Shown here: in pieces, positions 1 to 6,716 of the stretch
Position numbering within the stretch: the stretch's first letter is position 1
How the letters are laid out: each line of letters starts with the position of its first letter
Source of the DNA: Bdellovibrionales bacterium
GTDB taxonomy: Bacteria; Bdellovibrionota; Bdellovibrionia; Bdellovibrionales; UBA1609
Reading direction: 5' to 3'
Length of the DNA: 7,367 bases
Assembly: GCA_028279085.1 (NCBI GenBank)
Contig: JANQSX010000212.1
Location: forward strand, 1 to 7,367
Translations under genes and position numbers: made by a program
Notes under the pieces: generated by a model
Databases searched by the model: none
What the model was told of the DNA's origin: nothing
Seen by the model: the letters and a program-made list of their open reading frames with translations, nothing else

Positions 1-11
1 ATATAAAAAAC

Positions 12-3000
12 ATGAATAGTCACGATATTAGAAAAAAATTTCAAACCTATTTTACAAATCACGGGCATACTTGGGAGCCTAGTTCCAGCCTCGTTCCTAA
101 GGAAGATTCCAGTCTTTTATTCACTAATGCAGGAATGAATCAATTTAAGGATTGTTTTTTAGGTTTAAAACCTCCTCCTGCCGAACAAGTTTGCAGTATT
201 CAAAAATGCCTGCGCGCCGGTGGAAAGCACAACGATTTGGAGGAGGTAGGGCATTCTCCCTATCATCACACTTTTTTTGAAATGATAGGTTTTTTTTCTT
301 TTGGCTCTTATTTTAAAAAACAAGCCATTGCTTACGCTATGAATTTTTTAACAAAAGAACTAGAGCTTTCTAAAAAAAACCTTTGGGTAAGTGTTTTTAA
401 AGAAGATAAAGAAAGCGCGGAAATATGGCACAAAACCCAGCAAATCCCTTTAGAAAAAATATTTCTCTTAGATGAAAAAGATAATTTTTGGCGGATGGGA
501 GAGATAGGACCTTGTGGCCCCTGCTCGGAGATTTATTATTATGACGGAAATAAAAAAAATCCCGAACCGGAAGACATGACAGAAGTATGGAATCTGGTTT
601 TTATGGAGTTTAACGAAGATCATTCCGGGAGAAAAACCTTGCCAAAACCCTGTATTGATACAGGTATGGGATTGGAGCGGCTGACCGCTATTTTACAAGG
701 AAAAAGTAATAACTATCATACAGACCTTTTTAAAAAAATTATAGAGTCTGTAGAAGAAGCTTCCGGCATAAAATACGACTTTACCAATGAAGTCCATCAA
801 GATGAAAATCAAACCGCTTTCCATGTTATAGCTGACCACTGCCGTGCTATTTCTTTTCTTATCTGTGATGGAGTGCTCCCGGGCAGTGAAGGAGCCAGTT
901 ATGTTTTAAGGCGCATCTTGAGGAGAGCTTTGTTTTACAGCCACAAACTAAAGTCAAATAAAAATCTTTTATGTATTGCTACTGAACAAGTTATCAACCT
1001 TATGAGTGAAATTTACCCGGAATTAAATAAAGAAAAAGCATTGATCGATTCCATCATAAAAGCAGAATCCGACCTATTTACAGAAAGCCTGGAAATAGGA
1101 AAAAATATTTTACTACAAAAGATGAAAAATTTCCCAGGTAAAACAGTTTCCGATTCTACTGTCTGGGACCTTTATAGCACTTATGGTTTTCCTCCTGACT
1201 TGACCTGTCTTATCGCAAAAGAAAAAGGATTTGCAGTTAATGAGGATTTTAATCCAGATAGATTTAAACAAGAACAAACTTTTGTTTCTCACAAACACAG
1301 TTTTAAAAGTAATTTAGAATGGATACAACAATGTTATAATATCAATTTTTATAAAACAGAATTCACCGGCTACAATAAAGATAAAGAAGAAAGTAAAATT
1401 GTACAACTTCCATTTATTCAAACTATTGATAAATCTAAGGAAGATGTTCCATCACCACATTTACTTGAATCTATAATAATAAAGAAAGACCATAAAGGAA
1501 AACAGATAATCACAATAAAGGATCAATCTAGTAGTGGTGTCCCATTGTCAGAAACAGTACCAAACAATAATAAATACAAGTTATGGCTGATAACAAATAA
1601 AACTTGTTTTTATCCAGAAGGGGGTGGCCCCATAGGGGACAAAGGCAAAATCAAAACAGAAACCGGTGAAGCTGAAGTACTGGATTGCCAAAAAATAGGA
1701 GACTCTATTGTTCATGAAATAAAAATTTTAAAAGGAGAAATAAAACAAAATCAGTCCTGCACAATGATTGTGGATAAAGATCACCGGCGGCTGATAACTA
1801 CCAGCCATTCCGCCACTCATCTTTTAAACCAGGCTTTAAGAGAGGTCTTGGGTAAATCCGTCCGACAAATGGGCTCTTTAGTAAAACCAGGAGAATTGAG
1901 GTTTGATTTCAGTCACCCCGAACCTCTTAACACTAATCAACTAAAAGAAATAGAAGATAAAGTCACAAAACAAATTAAGTCCGAACATTCTGTGTCCGAT
2001 GCCACTTATCCTTATGAAGAAGCCATGAAAGAAGGAGCCTTGTCCCTAATGGGGGAAAATTATGAAAAAAAAGTGCGTACCATCCGAATGGGAAAAAGCT
2101 TTGAACTATGTGGAGGAATCCATGTAAAAAACACCTCTGATATTGGTGGTTTTAAAATTATTTCCGAGACCGGAGTGCAGTCAGGAGTCCGCCGAATCAC
2201 GGCCTATACCAGTGATATACTGACAAAATGGCAACAAGCTTTGGAAAAACAAAATAAAACACTGAGAAAGTATTTATTCTCATCTGACTTAAAAACCTCA
2301 AACAGAATAGATACCACCAATCCTTTTATTAAGTGGCTCATAGATAAAGAAAAAGAAATTAAATCACTTAAGTTAACTCTCAAAAAAGGCTCTAAAAAAC
2401 CTCCTCTTATAAATCCACTAAAAAAGAATGGTACAGCCAAAAAACAAAGTGAAAACCACTTAATGACCGATGAAGTGGAATTAAATCTAGAGCTAAGAAA
2501 ATATTTAAAACAACCTGTCCCTAAACACTCAGAAGAGAAAGAATCAATAGACTTAAAACCGAATTTTTTCATTTCCTTTTTTCAAAAGAAAGAACAGGAA
2601 TTAGAATCCCTCAAAAAACAACAAGCTCAGTTTTCTTCTTCTTTCAATATGGAAGAAATAATAAAAAAAGCAAAGCCTTTTCAACACCGGAATATAAAAG
2701 GACAGTTACTGAGTGTAGCTCTCCCTGTAGAAGATAGAAAAATTCTGGCAGAGATAGCCGATCAATTGAAATCTAATAATCCATCTGTAGTAATAGTCCT
2801 AGGCCAAGGAGACAACCAATATCCCTTAGTCATCACAGTATCTAAAGAACTGCAAAAATATATTTCCGCCGGAGAAATTTTAAAAAACACTATTGCCCCT
2901 TTCTTAGACGGAAAGGGGGGAGGCCAAGCCCGTTTTGCACAAGGAACTATAAAAAACAAAAATCTCTTTCCCACATTAGAAGATCATTTATTAAAAATAC

Positions 3001-3017
3001 TAAACAAAACCAATTAG
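12..3017 (+). CDS. alaS: Alanine--tRNA ligase, enlarged form
   Basis: Cytoplasmic class II synthetase that attaches alanine to tRNA-Ala and hydrolyses mischarged Ser/Gly-tRNA-Ala. The catalytic core (about residues 1-250) shows TNAGMNQFKDCFLG, RAGGKHNDLEEVG, HHTFFEM, GPCGPCSEIYY and DTGMGLERL. The tRNA-recognition region follows with VIADHCRAISFLICDGVLPG and YVLRRILRRA. The editing domain has the zinc ligands H599xxxH603 and C700xxxH704 and keeps Gln619, which matches E. coli Gln584 by spacing. The C-terminal DHHA1-like domain ends in GKGGGQARFAQG (from G967). At 1001 residues it is about 125 longer than the E. coli enzyme: about 40 extra residues lie between TEFTGYN (449-455) and FYPEGGG (533-539), and a duplicated linker segment lies at 751-868. 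The ATG start aligns with the E. coli N-terminus. Only 11 bp precede it in the window, with no ribosome binding site visible. mutY follows after 13 bp. Confidence 0.98.
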   Translation: MNSHDIRKKFQTYFTNHGHTWEPSSSLVPKEDSSLLFTNAGMNQFKDCFLGLKPPPAEQVCSIQKCLRAGGKHNDLEEVGHSPYHHTFFEMIGFFSFGSYFKKQAIAYAMNFLTKELELSKKNLWVSVFKEDKESAEIWHKTQQIPLEKIFLLDEKDNFWRMGEIGPCGPCSEIYYYDGNKKNPEPEDMTEVWNLVFMEFNEDHSGRKTLPKPCIDTGMGLERLTAILQGKSNNYHTDLFKKIIESVEEASGIKYDFTNEVHQDENQTAFHVIADHCRAISFLICDGVLPGSEGASYVLRRILRRALFYSHKLKSNKNLLCIATEQVINLMSEIYPELNKEKALIDSIIKAESDLFTESLEIGKNILLQKMKNFPGKTVSDSTVWDLYSTYGFPPDLTCLIAKEKGFAVNEDFNPDRFKQEQTFVSHKHSFKSNLEWIQQCYNINFYKTEFTGYNKDKEESKIVQLPFIQTIDKSKEDVPSPHLLESIIIKKDHKGKQIITIKDQSSSGVPLSETVPNNNKYKLWLITNKTCFYPEGGGPIGDKGKIKTETGEAEVLDCQKIGDSIVHEIKILKGEIKQNQSCTMIVDKDHRRLITTSHSATHLLNQALREVLGKSVRQMGSLVKPGELRFDFSHPEPLNTNQLKEIEDKVTKQIKSEHSVSDATYPYEEAMKEGALSLMGENYEKKVRTIRMGKSFELCGGIHVKNTSDIGGFKIISETGVQSGVRRITAYTSDILTKWQQALEKQNKTLRKYLFSSDLKTSNRIDTTNPFIKWLIDKEKEIKSLKLTLKKGSKKPPLINPLKKNGTAKKQSENHLMTDEVELNLELRKYLKQPVPKHSEEKESIDLKPNFFISFFQKKEQELESLKKQQAQFSSSFNMEEIIKKAKPFQHRNIKGQLLSVALPVEDRKILAEIADQLKSNNPSVVIVLGQGDNQYPLVITVSKELQKYISAGEILKNTIAPFLDGKGGGQARFAQGTIKNKNLFPTLEDHLLKILNKTN
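2262..2615 (+). repeat. Diverged tandem duplication inside AlaS linker
   Basis: This is a protein-level repeat between the AlaS editing domain and its C-terminal domain. Copy 1 covers residues 751-787 and copy 2 covers 828-868. Both begin with LRKYL. Both reach an Ile-Asp pair and end in matching 18-residue blocks: NPFIKWLIDKEKEIKSLK (770-787) and NFFISFFQKKEQELESLK (851-868), identical at 9 of 18 positions with several conservative changes. The period is 77-81 residues. A basic, low-complexity stretch (KKGSKKPPLINPLKKNG) separates the copies. In other AlaRS proteins this position holds a single helical linker, so the second copy accounts for most of the C-terminal excess length. The DNA is well diverged, so the duplication is old. 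Confidence 0.7.
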
Positions 3018-3030
3018 AAAAAACCACCTT

Positions 3031-4053
3031 ATGAAAAAAAAAGCTGTCATTTATTCTTCTGTTACACAAGCTGATCAACACTCCCTCACCAAGTGGTACC
3101 GGAAAAATAAAAGACCTCTCCCTTGGAGAAAGAAAAAGAAAAACCCTTATCATATATGGGTGTCAGAAGTCATGCTCCAACAAACTACAGTCAATGCAGT
3201 TATTCCCTATTATGAAAAATTCATTAAAAAATTCAGCACTCTCAAATCTTTAGCTAAAACTCCACTTCCTGAGGTGCTTCCTTATTGGTCAGGACTGGGC
3301 TACTACTCCCGAGTAAAAAATCTTCATAAATCGGCAAAAATCATCCATGAAAAAAAATATTTCCCAAAAACTTATAAAGAATTAATGAAATTACCTGGCT
3401 TTGGCCCTTATACAGCAAGAGCAGTCAGCTCTTTGGCTTTTGAAGAAACAGTGGGTGTATTAGACGCCAATGTTATTAGAGTGCTTTGTCGTTATCTGGG
3501 TTTTAAAAAAGCCTGGTGGAAAACTAAAGAAAAAAATTTTCTACAAAAAGAAGTGGATAAATGGACAACCAACACTTCTTCTTCTCTTATAAACCAAGCT
3601 TTAATGGAATTAGGTTCTTTAATTTGCACAGTTAAAAAACCCCTTTGCCTGGCCTGCCCTCTTAACAAGAACTGTAAAGCTTTTAAAAAGAACCAGATCT
3701 CTCTTATTCCTCTGAAAAAAAAAAAGAAAGAAAAAGAAATATGGTTTTGGAAACCGATAGTTTTATTTCAAAAAAACAAAATAGCTCTCATAAACAATCA
3801 TTCCCTTCCTGTTTTAAAAAACTATCCTTTACTCCCGGGAAAAGCTGTTAAAAGAAAAAACCCACCTACAAGATATGATTTTATTCATTCCATTACTCAT
3901 CACAATATTTATATCCTTACCTCTAAAAAAAAATCTCTTTCCTTAAAGAATTTATCAGAACAAAACTTTCTATGGTCATACACAAAGGATTTACATAAAC
4001 AAAATCCTTCCAGTCTTCTTCAAAAAGTTTTATCATATAGCCAAAACTTATAA
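3031..4053 (+). CDS. mutY: Adenine DNA glycosylase (A/G-specific)
   Basis: Base-excision repair enzyme that removes adenine mispaired with 8-oxoguanine. The helix-hairpin-helix glycosylase domain (about residues 18-220) shows LPWR, PYHIWVSEVMLQQTTV with catalytic Glu46, WSGLGYYSRVKNLHKSA, the hairpin LPGFGPYTARA, and Asp145 in GVLDANVIRV. The [4Fe-4S] ligands are C199, C206, C209 and C215 with the exact C-x6-C-x2-C-x5-C spacing. A lysine-rich linker (229-235), encoded partly by an A11 run, leads to a C-terminal NUDIX-like lesion-recognition domain. There the usual F-S-H loop reads I288-T289-H290. Length (340) is close to E. coli MutY (350). Endonuclease III is excluded by the C-terminal domain and the VMLQQT motif. 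The start lies 13 bp after alaS with no purine-rich ribosome binding site, suggesting translation coupled to alaS. The ATG is followed by nine A residues. Confidence 0.97.
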   Translation: MKKKAVIYSSVTQADQHSLTKWYRKNKRPLPWRKKKKNPYHIWVSEVMLQQTTVNAVIPYYEKFIKKFSTLKSLAKTPLPEVLPYWSGLGYYSRVKNLHKSAKIIHEKKYFPKTYKELMKLPGFGPYTARAVSSLAFEETVGVLDANVIRVLCRYLGFKKAWWKTKEKNFLQKEVDKWTTNTSSSLINQALMELGSLICTVKKPLCLACPLNKNCKAFKKNQISLIPLKKKKKEKEIWFWKPIVLFQKNKIALINNHSLPVLKNYPLLPGKAVKRKNPPTRYDFIHSITHHNIYILTSKKKSLSLKNLSEQNFLWSYTKDLHKQNPSSLLQKVLSYSQNL

Positions 4054-4108
4054 TGTAATTTTTTTCACTTATAAAAGATTAAACCTAACTTCTGTAAAAT
4101 AAAAAGGC

Positions 4109-4140
4109 TTGCTTTACACTGTTTCTTTTCCTATTATAGA
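4109..4140 (+). promoter_or_regulatory. Candidate sigma-70-type promoter for tatA
   Basis: Two overlapping readings fit. TTGCTT (4109-4114) with TATTAT (4132-4137) gives a 17-bp spacer and a good -10. TTTACA (4113-4118) with TATAGA (4135-4140) gives a 16-bp spacer and a good -35. Either would start transcription near 4145, some 35 bases before tatA. A 7-bp inverted repeat, AAAGGCT (4103-4109) and AGCCTTT (4154-4160), brackets the region. The rest of the mutY-tatA gap holds a T7 run at 4059-4065 without a stem, so no mutY terminator is recognisable. Prediction from consensus matching only. Confidence 0.5.
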
Positions 4141-4166
4141 CAGCAGAAAAATCAGCCTTTCATATC

Positions 4167-4174
4167 AAAGGAGG
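4167..4174 (+). promoter_or_regulatory. Strong ribosome binding site of tatA
   Basis: AAAGGAGG lies four bases before the ATG at 4179 and is the best Shine-Dalgarno match in the window. It fixes the start of this short gene and suggests efficient translation independent of mutY. Confidence 0.85.
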
Positions 4175-4178
4175 ACTT

Positions 4179-4421
4179 ATGTATCCGTCTTTATGGCAAA
4201 TTATTATTGTTCTGGTTATTTTGCTTCTTCTTTTTGGACATAAAAAAATTCGGGAGTTCGGAAAGTCCCTGGGAGAAGGGTTAAGAGACTTTAAAAAAGG
4301 ACTGGATGGGGAAACACAGGAAACAAAAGACAAAACATCTCACACTACTGAAACCTCCTCCTCTACCTTGGAAAATAACCCTTCCGAAGAACCTGCTTCC
4401 ACCAACAAAAATTCAGAATAA
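4179..4421 (+). CDS. tatA: Sec-independent (twin-arginine) translocase subunit TatA/E
   Basis: Small inner-membrane protein that oligomerises with TatC to form the path for folded proteins bearing twin-arginine signals. Its 80 residues follow the family plan: a short N-terminal membrane helix (about 4-18, WQIIIVLVILLLL), the hinge FG (19-20), an amphipathic helix (HKKIREFGKSLGEGLRDFKKG, 21-41), and a hydrophilic Ser/Thr/Glu-rich tail. The polar residue in the membrane helix is Gln7, as in TatA, rather than the Glu typical of TatB; length also favours TatA. No tatB or tatC lies in the window, so the rest of the system must be elsewhere. The gene has its own promoter candidate and ribosome binding site and ends 22 bp before a large inverted-repeat element. 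Confidence 0.93.
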   Translation: MYPSLWQIIIVLVILLLLFGHKKIREFGKSLGEGLRDFKKGLDGETQETKDKTSHTTETSSSTLENNPSEEPASTNKNSE

Positions 4422-4443
4422 ATCCCCTATTGTTGATAAGGGA

Positions 4444-4563
4444 AATCTCTACCCCTCTAAATCGGATCAAAACGAGTTCGGCTTTGACACAGTAGCGACC
4501 AGCGGTTGCTCTGTGGCAAAACGCATGTCCGAGCTTTTGATCCGATTTAGAGGGGTAGAGATT
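4444..4563. repeat. 120-bp element with perfect 29-bp inverted repeats
   Basis: The arms at 4444-4472 and 4535-4563 are exact reverse complements over all 29 bases (outer end AATCTCTACCCC, inner end GGATCAAAA on the left arm). The 62-bp centre can also fold: 4476-4481 with 4529-4534 (one G-U), 4483-4486 with 4517-4520, 4488-4492 with 4511-4515, and 4494-4500 with 4504-4510 (one G-U), closing on a 3-base loop. About 51 base pairs in one hairpin result, on either strand. It fills most of the gap between the convergent tatA and transketolase genes, starting 22 bp after one stop codon and ending 17 bp before the other gene's stop codon. No U-run follows on either strand, unlike an intrinsic terminator. 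No transposase or clear target-site duplication is visible. A MITE-like repeat, or a structured transcript end that blocks exonucleases, are the leading options. Confidence 0.85.
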
Positions 4564-4580
4564 AACACCTACGAATAATA

Positions 4581-6650
4581 TTATTCTTTGGATAAAACCG
4601 CTTCAACAATATCTTCCGCCATCAGTTTTTCTTTTTTATACAATTCAGCAGATTTATAAGCACTTCTTCCAAAATCCGAACCAATAGCAAGAGATTGCAT
4701 ATTCACCGAAATACCCTGCATAGCCAGGACATGAGCTACTAAAGAACCCATCCCTCCTGTCAAACGATGATCTTCCAGAGTCAGCAGACGAAAACTCGTT
4801 TCTTTTAAACAGGAAATAAGAATCTCCATATCAGGGTGATTCACAATAGAGGCATTGACCACTATTACTTTCCAGCCTTTTTTAAAAAGAATTTTTCCGG
4901 CCATCAGGGCCTGCTCCAACAAAGGCCCTGCAGCCCATAAAGTTATCGCCTTTCCTTTGTTTTCCAACTGAGAATAAACAACCTGTGCCTTACCTAATTT
5001 ATAAGGAGGGGCCTTATGAGGTAAATAAGAAAAAGGAAACACTTCTCTACCTAGAAAGAAAATCTGTGTCCTGGGAGTTTTTCCTTCCTTATAAGCCAAA
5101 GCAAAAAACTCTATAGCCTGAGTCATTAAAGCAAAAGCTTCTTCACTGGAACTCAAACAATAAATATCTGTCATAGGTAGTGCACAAGTTTGCGCTAGAT
5201 AAGTGAGACTTTGATGAGAGGCTCCATCCGCTGCATCTTGAAAACCGGCATGGGAAAAAACCGCTATGACCGGCGCCTGAGACAAGTTAGCCATAAACAA
5301 AGGTAAAGCGCCCTTGGTAACTCCAAACTGAGTAAAAGTATCCACCACAGGAATAAAACCCTGTTTGGAAAAACCGGCAGCTATAGATACCATATTGGCT
5401 TCCGCCACCCCTACATCAAAAGAACAATCAAGAAACTTTTTTCTAAAAGGTAAAACTCCCGTTGATCCTTGGAGATCAGCACTGATAGAAATCACCGGTA
5501 AACCTTGTTCTTTACATTCTATCATAGCTTTTCCAATTCCCTCCTGCACCTTAACCCTAGCCGATTCAGAAGGAAGACAATTATTAATGACATTTTTCTT
5601 ATCAACTTCTATTTTTTTTCTCTCCTGAATATGTGTATCCTGCTTTCTTAAATCTTCAGCCCACTTTAAAAAATCAGCCGGTATATCTTTTCCTCCGTAA
5701 ATTTCTTTTAAAAACTCATACAGCTTTTCTGTACTTTTTAAAGGGAACCCATGTCCACCATGCGAAGCCTGTTCCGTCATTTTTACCCCATAACCTTTTA
5801 CGGTTTTTACCCGAATAAAAACCGGACGCTTTTTCGCAGAATCAAAGGGTCGATCAAACACCTCTTCCAAAGAGTTGACACAGTTTTGTAAATCATGCCC
5901 GGATTCAATTTCCCTATACTCCCAACCTAAGGTTTCTAAAGATTGAAAAAAAGAATTTAGGGAAAAACTATCTTGATCAATACGTCCACTGAGTTTTGTA
6001 TTATTGTCACTCACAATAACAGTAAAAGGATTCATTTTACCTTTTTGAAAAAAACCCGGAATAGAATTAAAAGCTTCCTTCGCTTCCCCCTCCATACAAG
6101 CTCCATCTGACATAAGCACTACTGTAGATCTATTTAAACCGCTCAGTCGATCGGCCAAACAAAGTCCTTCAGCTTGTGCTAAAGTGGAACCTAAAGGACC
6201 ATTACTTAAGTAAACTCCTTCCGGGAACAAGTGCGCTTCCCCATGACCGGTTAAAGGACTATTAATAGATCGAAAACCTTTTAAATCCTCAAAATTAATA
6301 CCCATATTATAGTTAGCCTTAAGTGCATAAAGGCCGTTTTCACAGTGTCCGGCATCATTGATAAGATGAAATAGCCCATACCAGGGAACAGCTTTATTAT
6401 TAGCTTCGTGAAATATTAAAGCATAAAGTGCGGAAGTGATTTCCGCAAAGGCCGCAGGTCCTCCCCAATGACTGGCTGCACCTCCCAACACGGCCTGCAT
6501 ATCCATTAAAGCCAAAGCCACACGAGTGATACGAGGGTCCGCTAAACGGAGCTTCAATCCTTTTTTAGTTGTAACAGAAACAAAGTATTTAGGACTGTTT
6601 TTTGTTTGAGGAGTTAGAAAATTTTTTCTATTAAAATACTTTACCATCAT
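4581..6650 (-). CDS. tkt: Transketolase, divergent subfamily
   Basis: Thiamine-diphosphate enzyme that moves two-carbon ketol units between sugar phosphates in the pentose phosphate pathway. At 689 residues it holds all three domains, near the usual 660-670. N-terminal domain: ASHWGG (H61), NDAGH (H102), TGHGE (H136), GPLG (151-154), the cofactor/Mg motif as SDGACMEG (D182) with SDNN (214-217), and SHGGHG (297-301). Pyrimidine-binding domain: GVAEANM with catalytic Glu417, then DGASHQ with D475 and H479. C-terminal domain from about 560. The key catalytic and phosphate-binding positions are kept, but GDG is SDG and the usual R-E-H is A-E-A-N. Dihydroxyacetone synthase or a transketolase-like protein of other specificity cannot be excluded, while DXS is unlikely because its motifs differ. 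Two adjacent ATGs exist; the second (6647) is better spaced from the ribosome binding site. The gene converges on tatA. Confidence 0.93.
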   Translation of the reverse strand: MMVKYFNRKNFLTPQTKNSPKYFVSVTTKKGLKLRLADPRITRVALALMDMQAVLGGAASHWGGPAAFAEITSALYALIFHEANNKAVPWYGLFHLINDAGHCENGLYALKANYNMGINFEDLKGFRSINSPLTGHGEAHLFPEGVYLSNGPLGSTLAQAEGLCLADRLSGLNRSTVVLMSDGACMEGEAKEAFNSIPGFFQKGKMNPFTVIVSDNNTKLSGRIDQDSFSLNSFFQSLETLGWEYREIESGHDLQNCVNSLEEVFDRPFDSAKKRPVFIRVKTVKGYGVKMTEQASHGGHGFPLKSTEKLYEFLKEIYGGKDIPADFLKWAEDLRKQDTHIQERKKIEVDKKNVINNCLPSESARVKVQEGIGKAMIECKEQGLPVISISADLQGSTGVLPFRKKFLDCSFDVGVAEANMVSIAAGFSKQGFIPVVDTFTQFGVTKGALPLFMANLSQAPVIAVFSHAGFQDAADGASHQSLTYLAQTCALPMTDIYCLSSSEEAFALMTQAIEFFALAYKEGKTPRTQIFFLGREVFPFSYLPHKAPPYKLGKAQVVYSQLENKGKAITLWAAGPLLEQALMAGKILFKKGWKVIVVNASIVNHPDMEILISCLKETSFRLLTLEDHRLTGGMGSLVAHVLAMQGISVNMQSLAIGSDFGRSAYKSAELYKKEKLMAEDIVEAVLSKE

Positions 6651-6653
6651 TAA

Positions 6654-6660
6654 TTCCTTT
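6654..6660 (-). promoter_or_regulatory. Ribosome binding site of transketolase
   Basis: On the minus strand AAAGGAA stands three bases before the ATG at 6650 and six before the in-frame ATG at 6647. The usual spacing favours the second ATG, which would shorten the protein by one Met. Confidence 0.7.
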
Positions 6661-6668
6661 ATGTCATT

Positions 6669-6713
6669 TTCATAATGCCTGTAAATTTTATAGTCAATAT
6701 TCTATAATATCAA
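6669..6713 (-). promoter_or_regulatory. Two overlapping promoter candidates for transketolase
   Basis: Minus-strand reading of the 66-bp gap gives two sigma-70-like pairs, each with a 17-bp spacer. The upstream pair is TTGATA (6708-6713) with TAAAAT (6685-6690), 5 of 6 matches each. The downstream pair is TTGACT (6692-6697) with TATGAA (6669-6674), 5 and 4 matches. The upstream pair would give a leader of about 28 bases that fully includes the ribosome binding site; the downstream one leaves only about 12. Their presence suggests the transketolase is transcribed separately from the ABC gene. The gap is very AT-rich, so chance matches are possible. Only a weak 5-bp AT stem (ATATT/AATAT) follows the ABC stop codon, not a convincing terminator. 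Confidence 0.5.
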
Positions 6714-6716
6714 ACC

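Noticed and set aside
2204..2572. 122-codon minus-strand open frame inside alaS
   Set aside because: It is the antisense of the AlaS linker, is low in complexity (Phe/Ser-rich, as expected opposite Lys/Glu-rich coding), and lacks a ribosome binding site.
4054..4070. Terminator after mutY at the T7 run (4059-4065)
   Set aside because: No stem of any stability precedes the T-run, so it cannot be called an intrinsic terminator.
4444..4563. Bidirectional intrinsic terminator
   Set aside because: Position between convergent genes fits, but no U-run follows the stem on either strand and the stem is far longer than usual. A role in ending or protecting transcripts by another mechanism stays possible.
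4431..4570. Integron attC-like site
   Set aside because: The element is palindromic and of the right size, but the outer boxes do not match GTTRRRY or RYYYAAC (GTTGATA and GATTAAC each fail), and no integrase or cassette array is present.
4306..4578. 90-codon + strand open frame overlapping tatA and running through the inverted-repeat element
   Set aside because: It begins inside tatA in another frame, has no ribosome binding site, and its second half simply translates the hairpin. The protein has no recognisable fold.
5365..5628. 87-codon + strand open frame opposite the transketolase gene
   Set aside because: It lies fully antisense to conserved transketolase domain motifs and has no family features.
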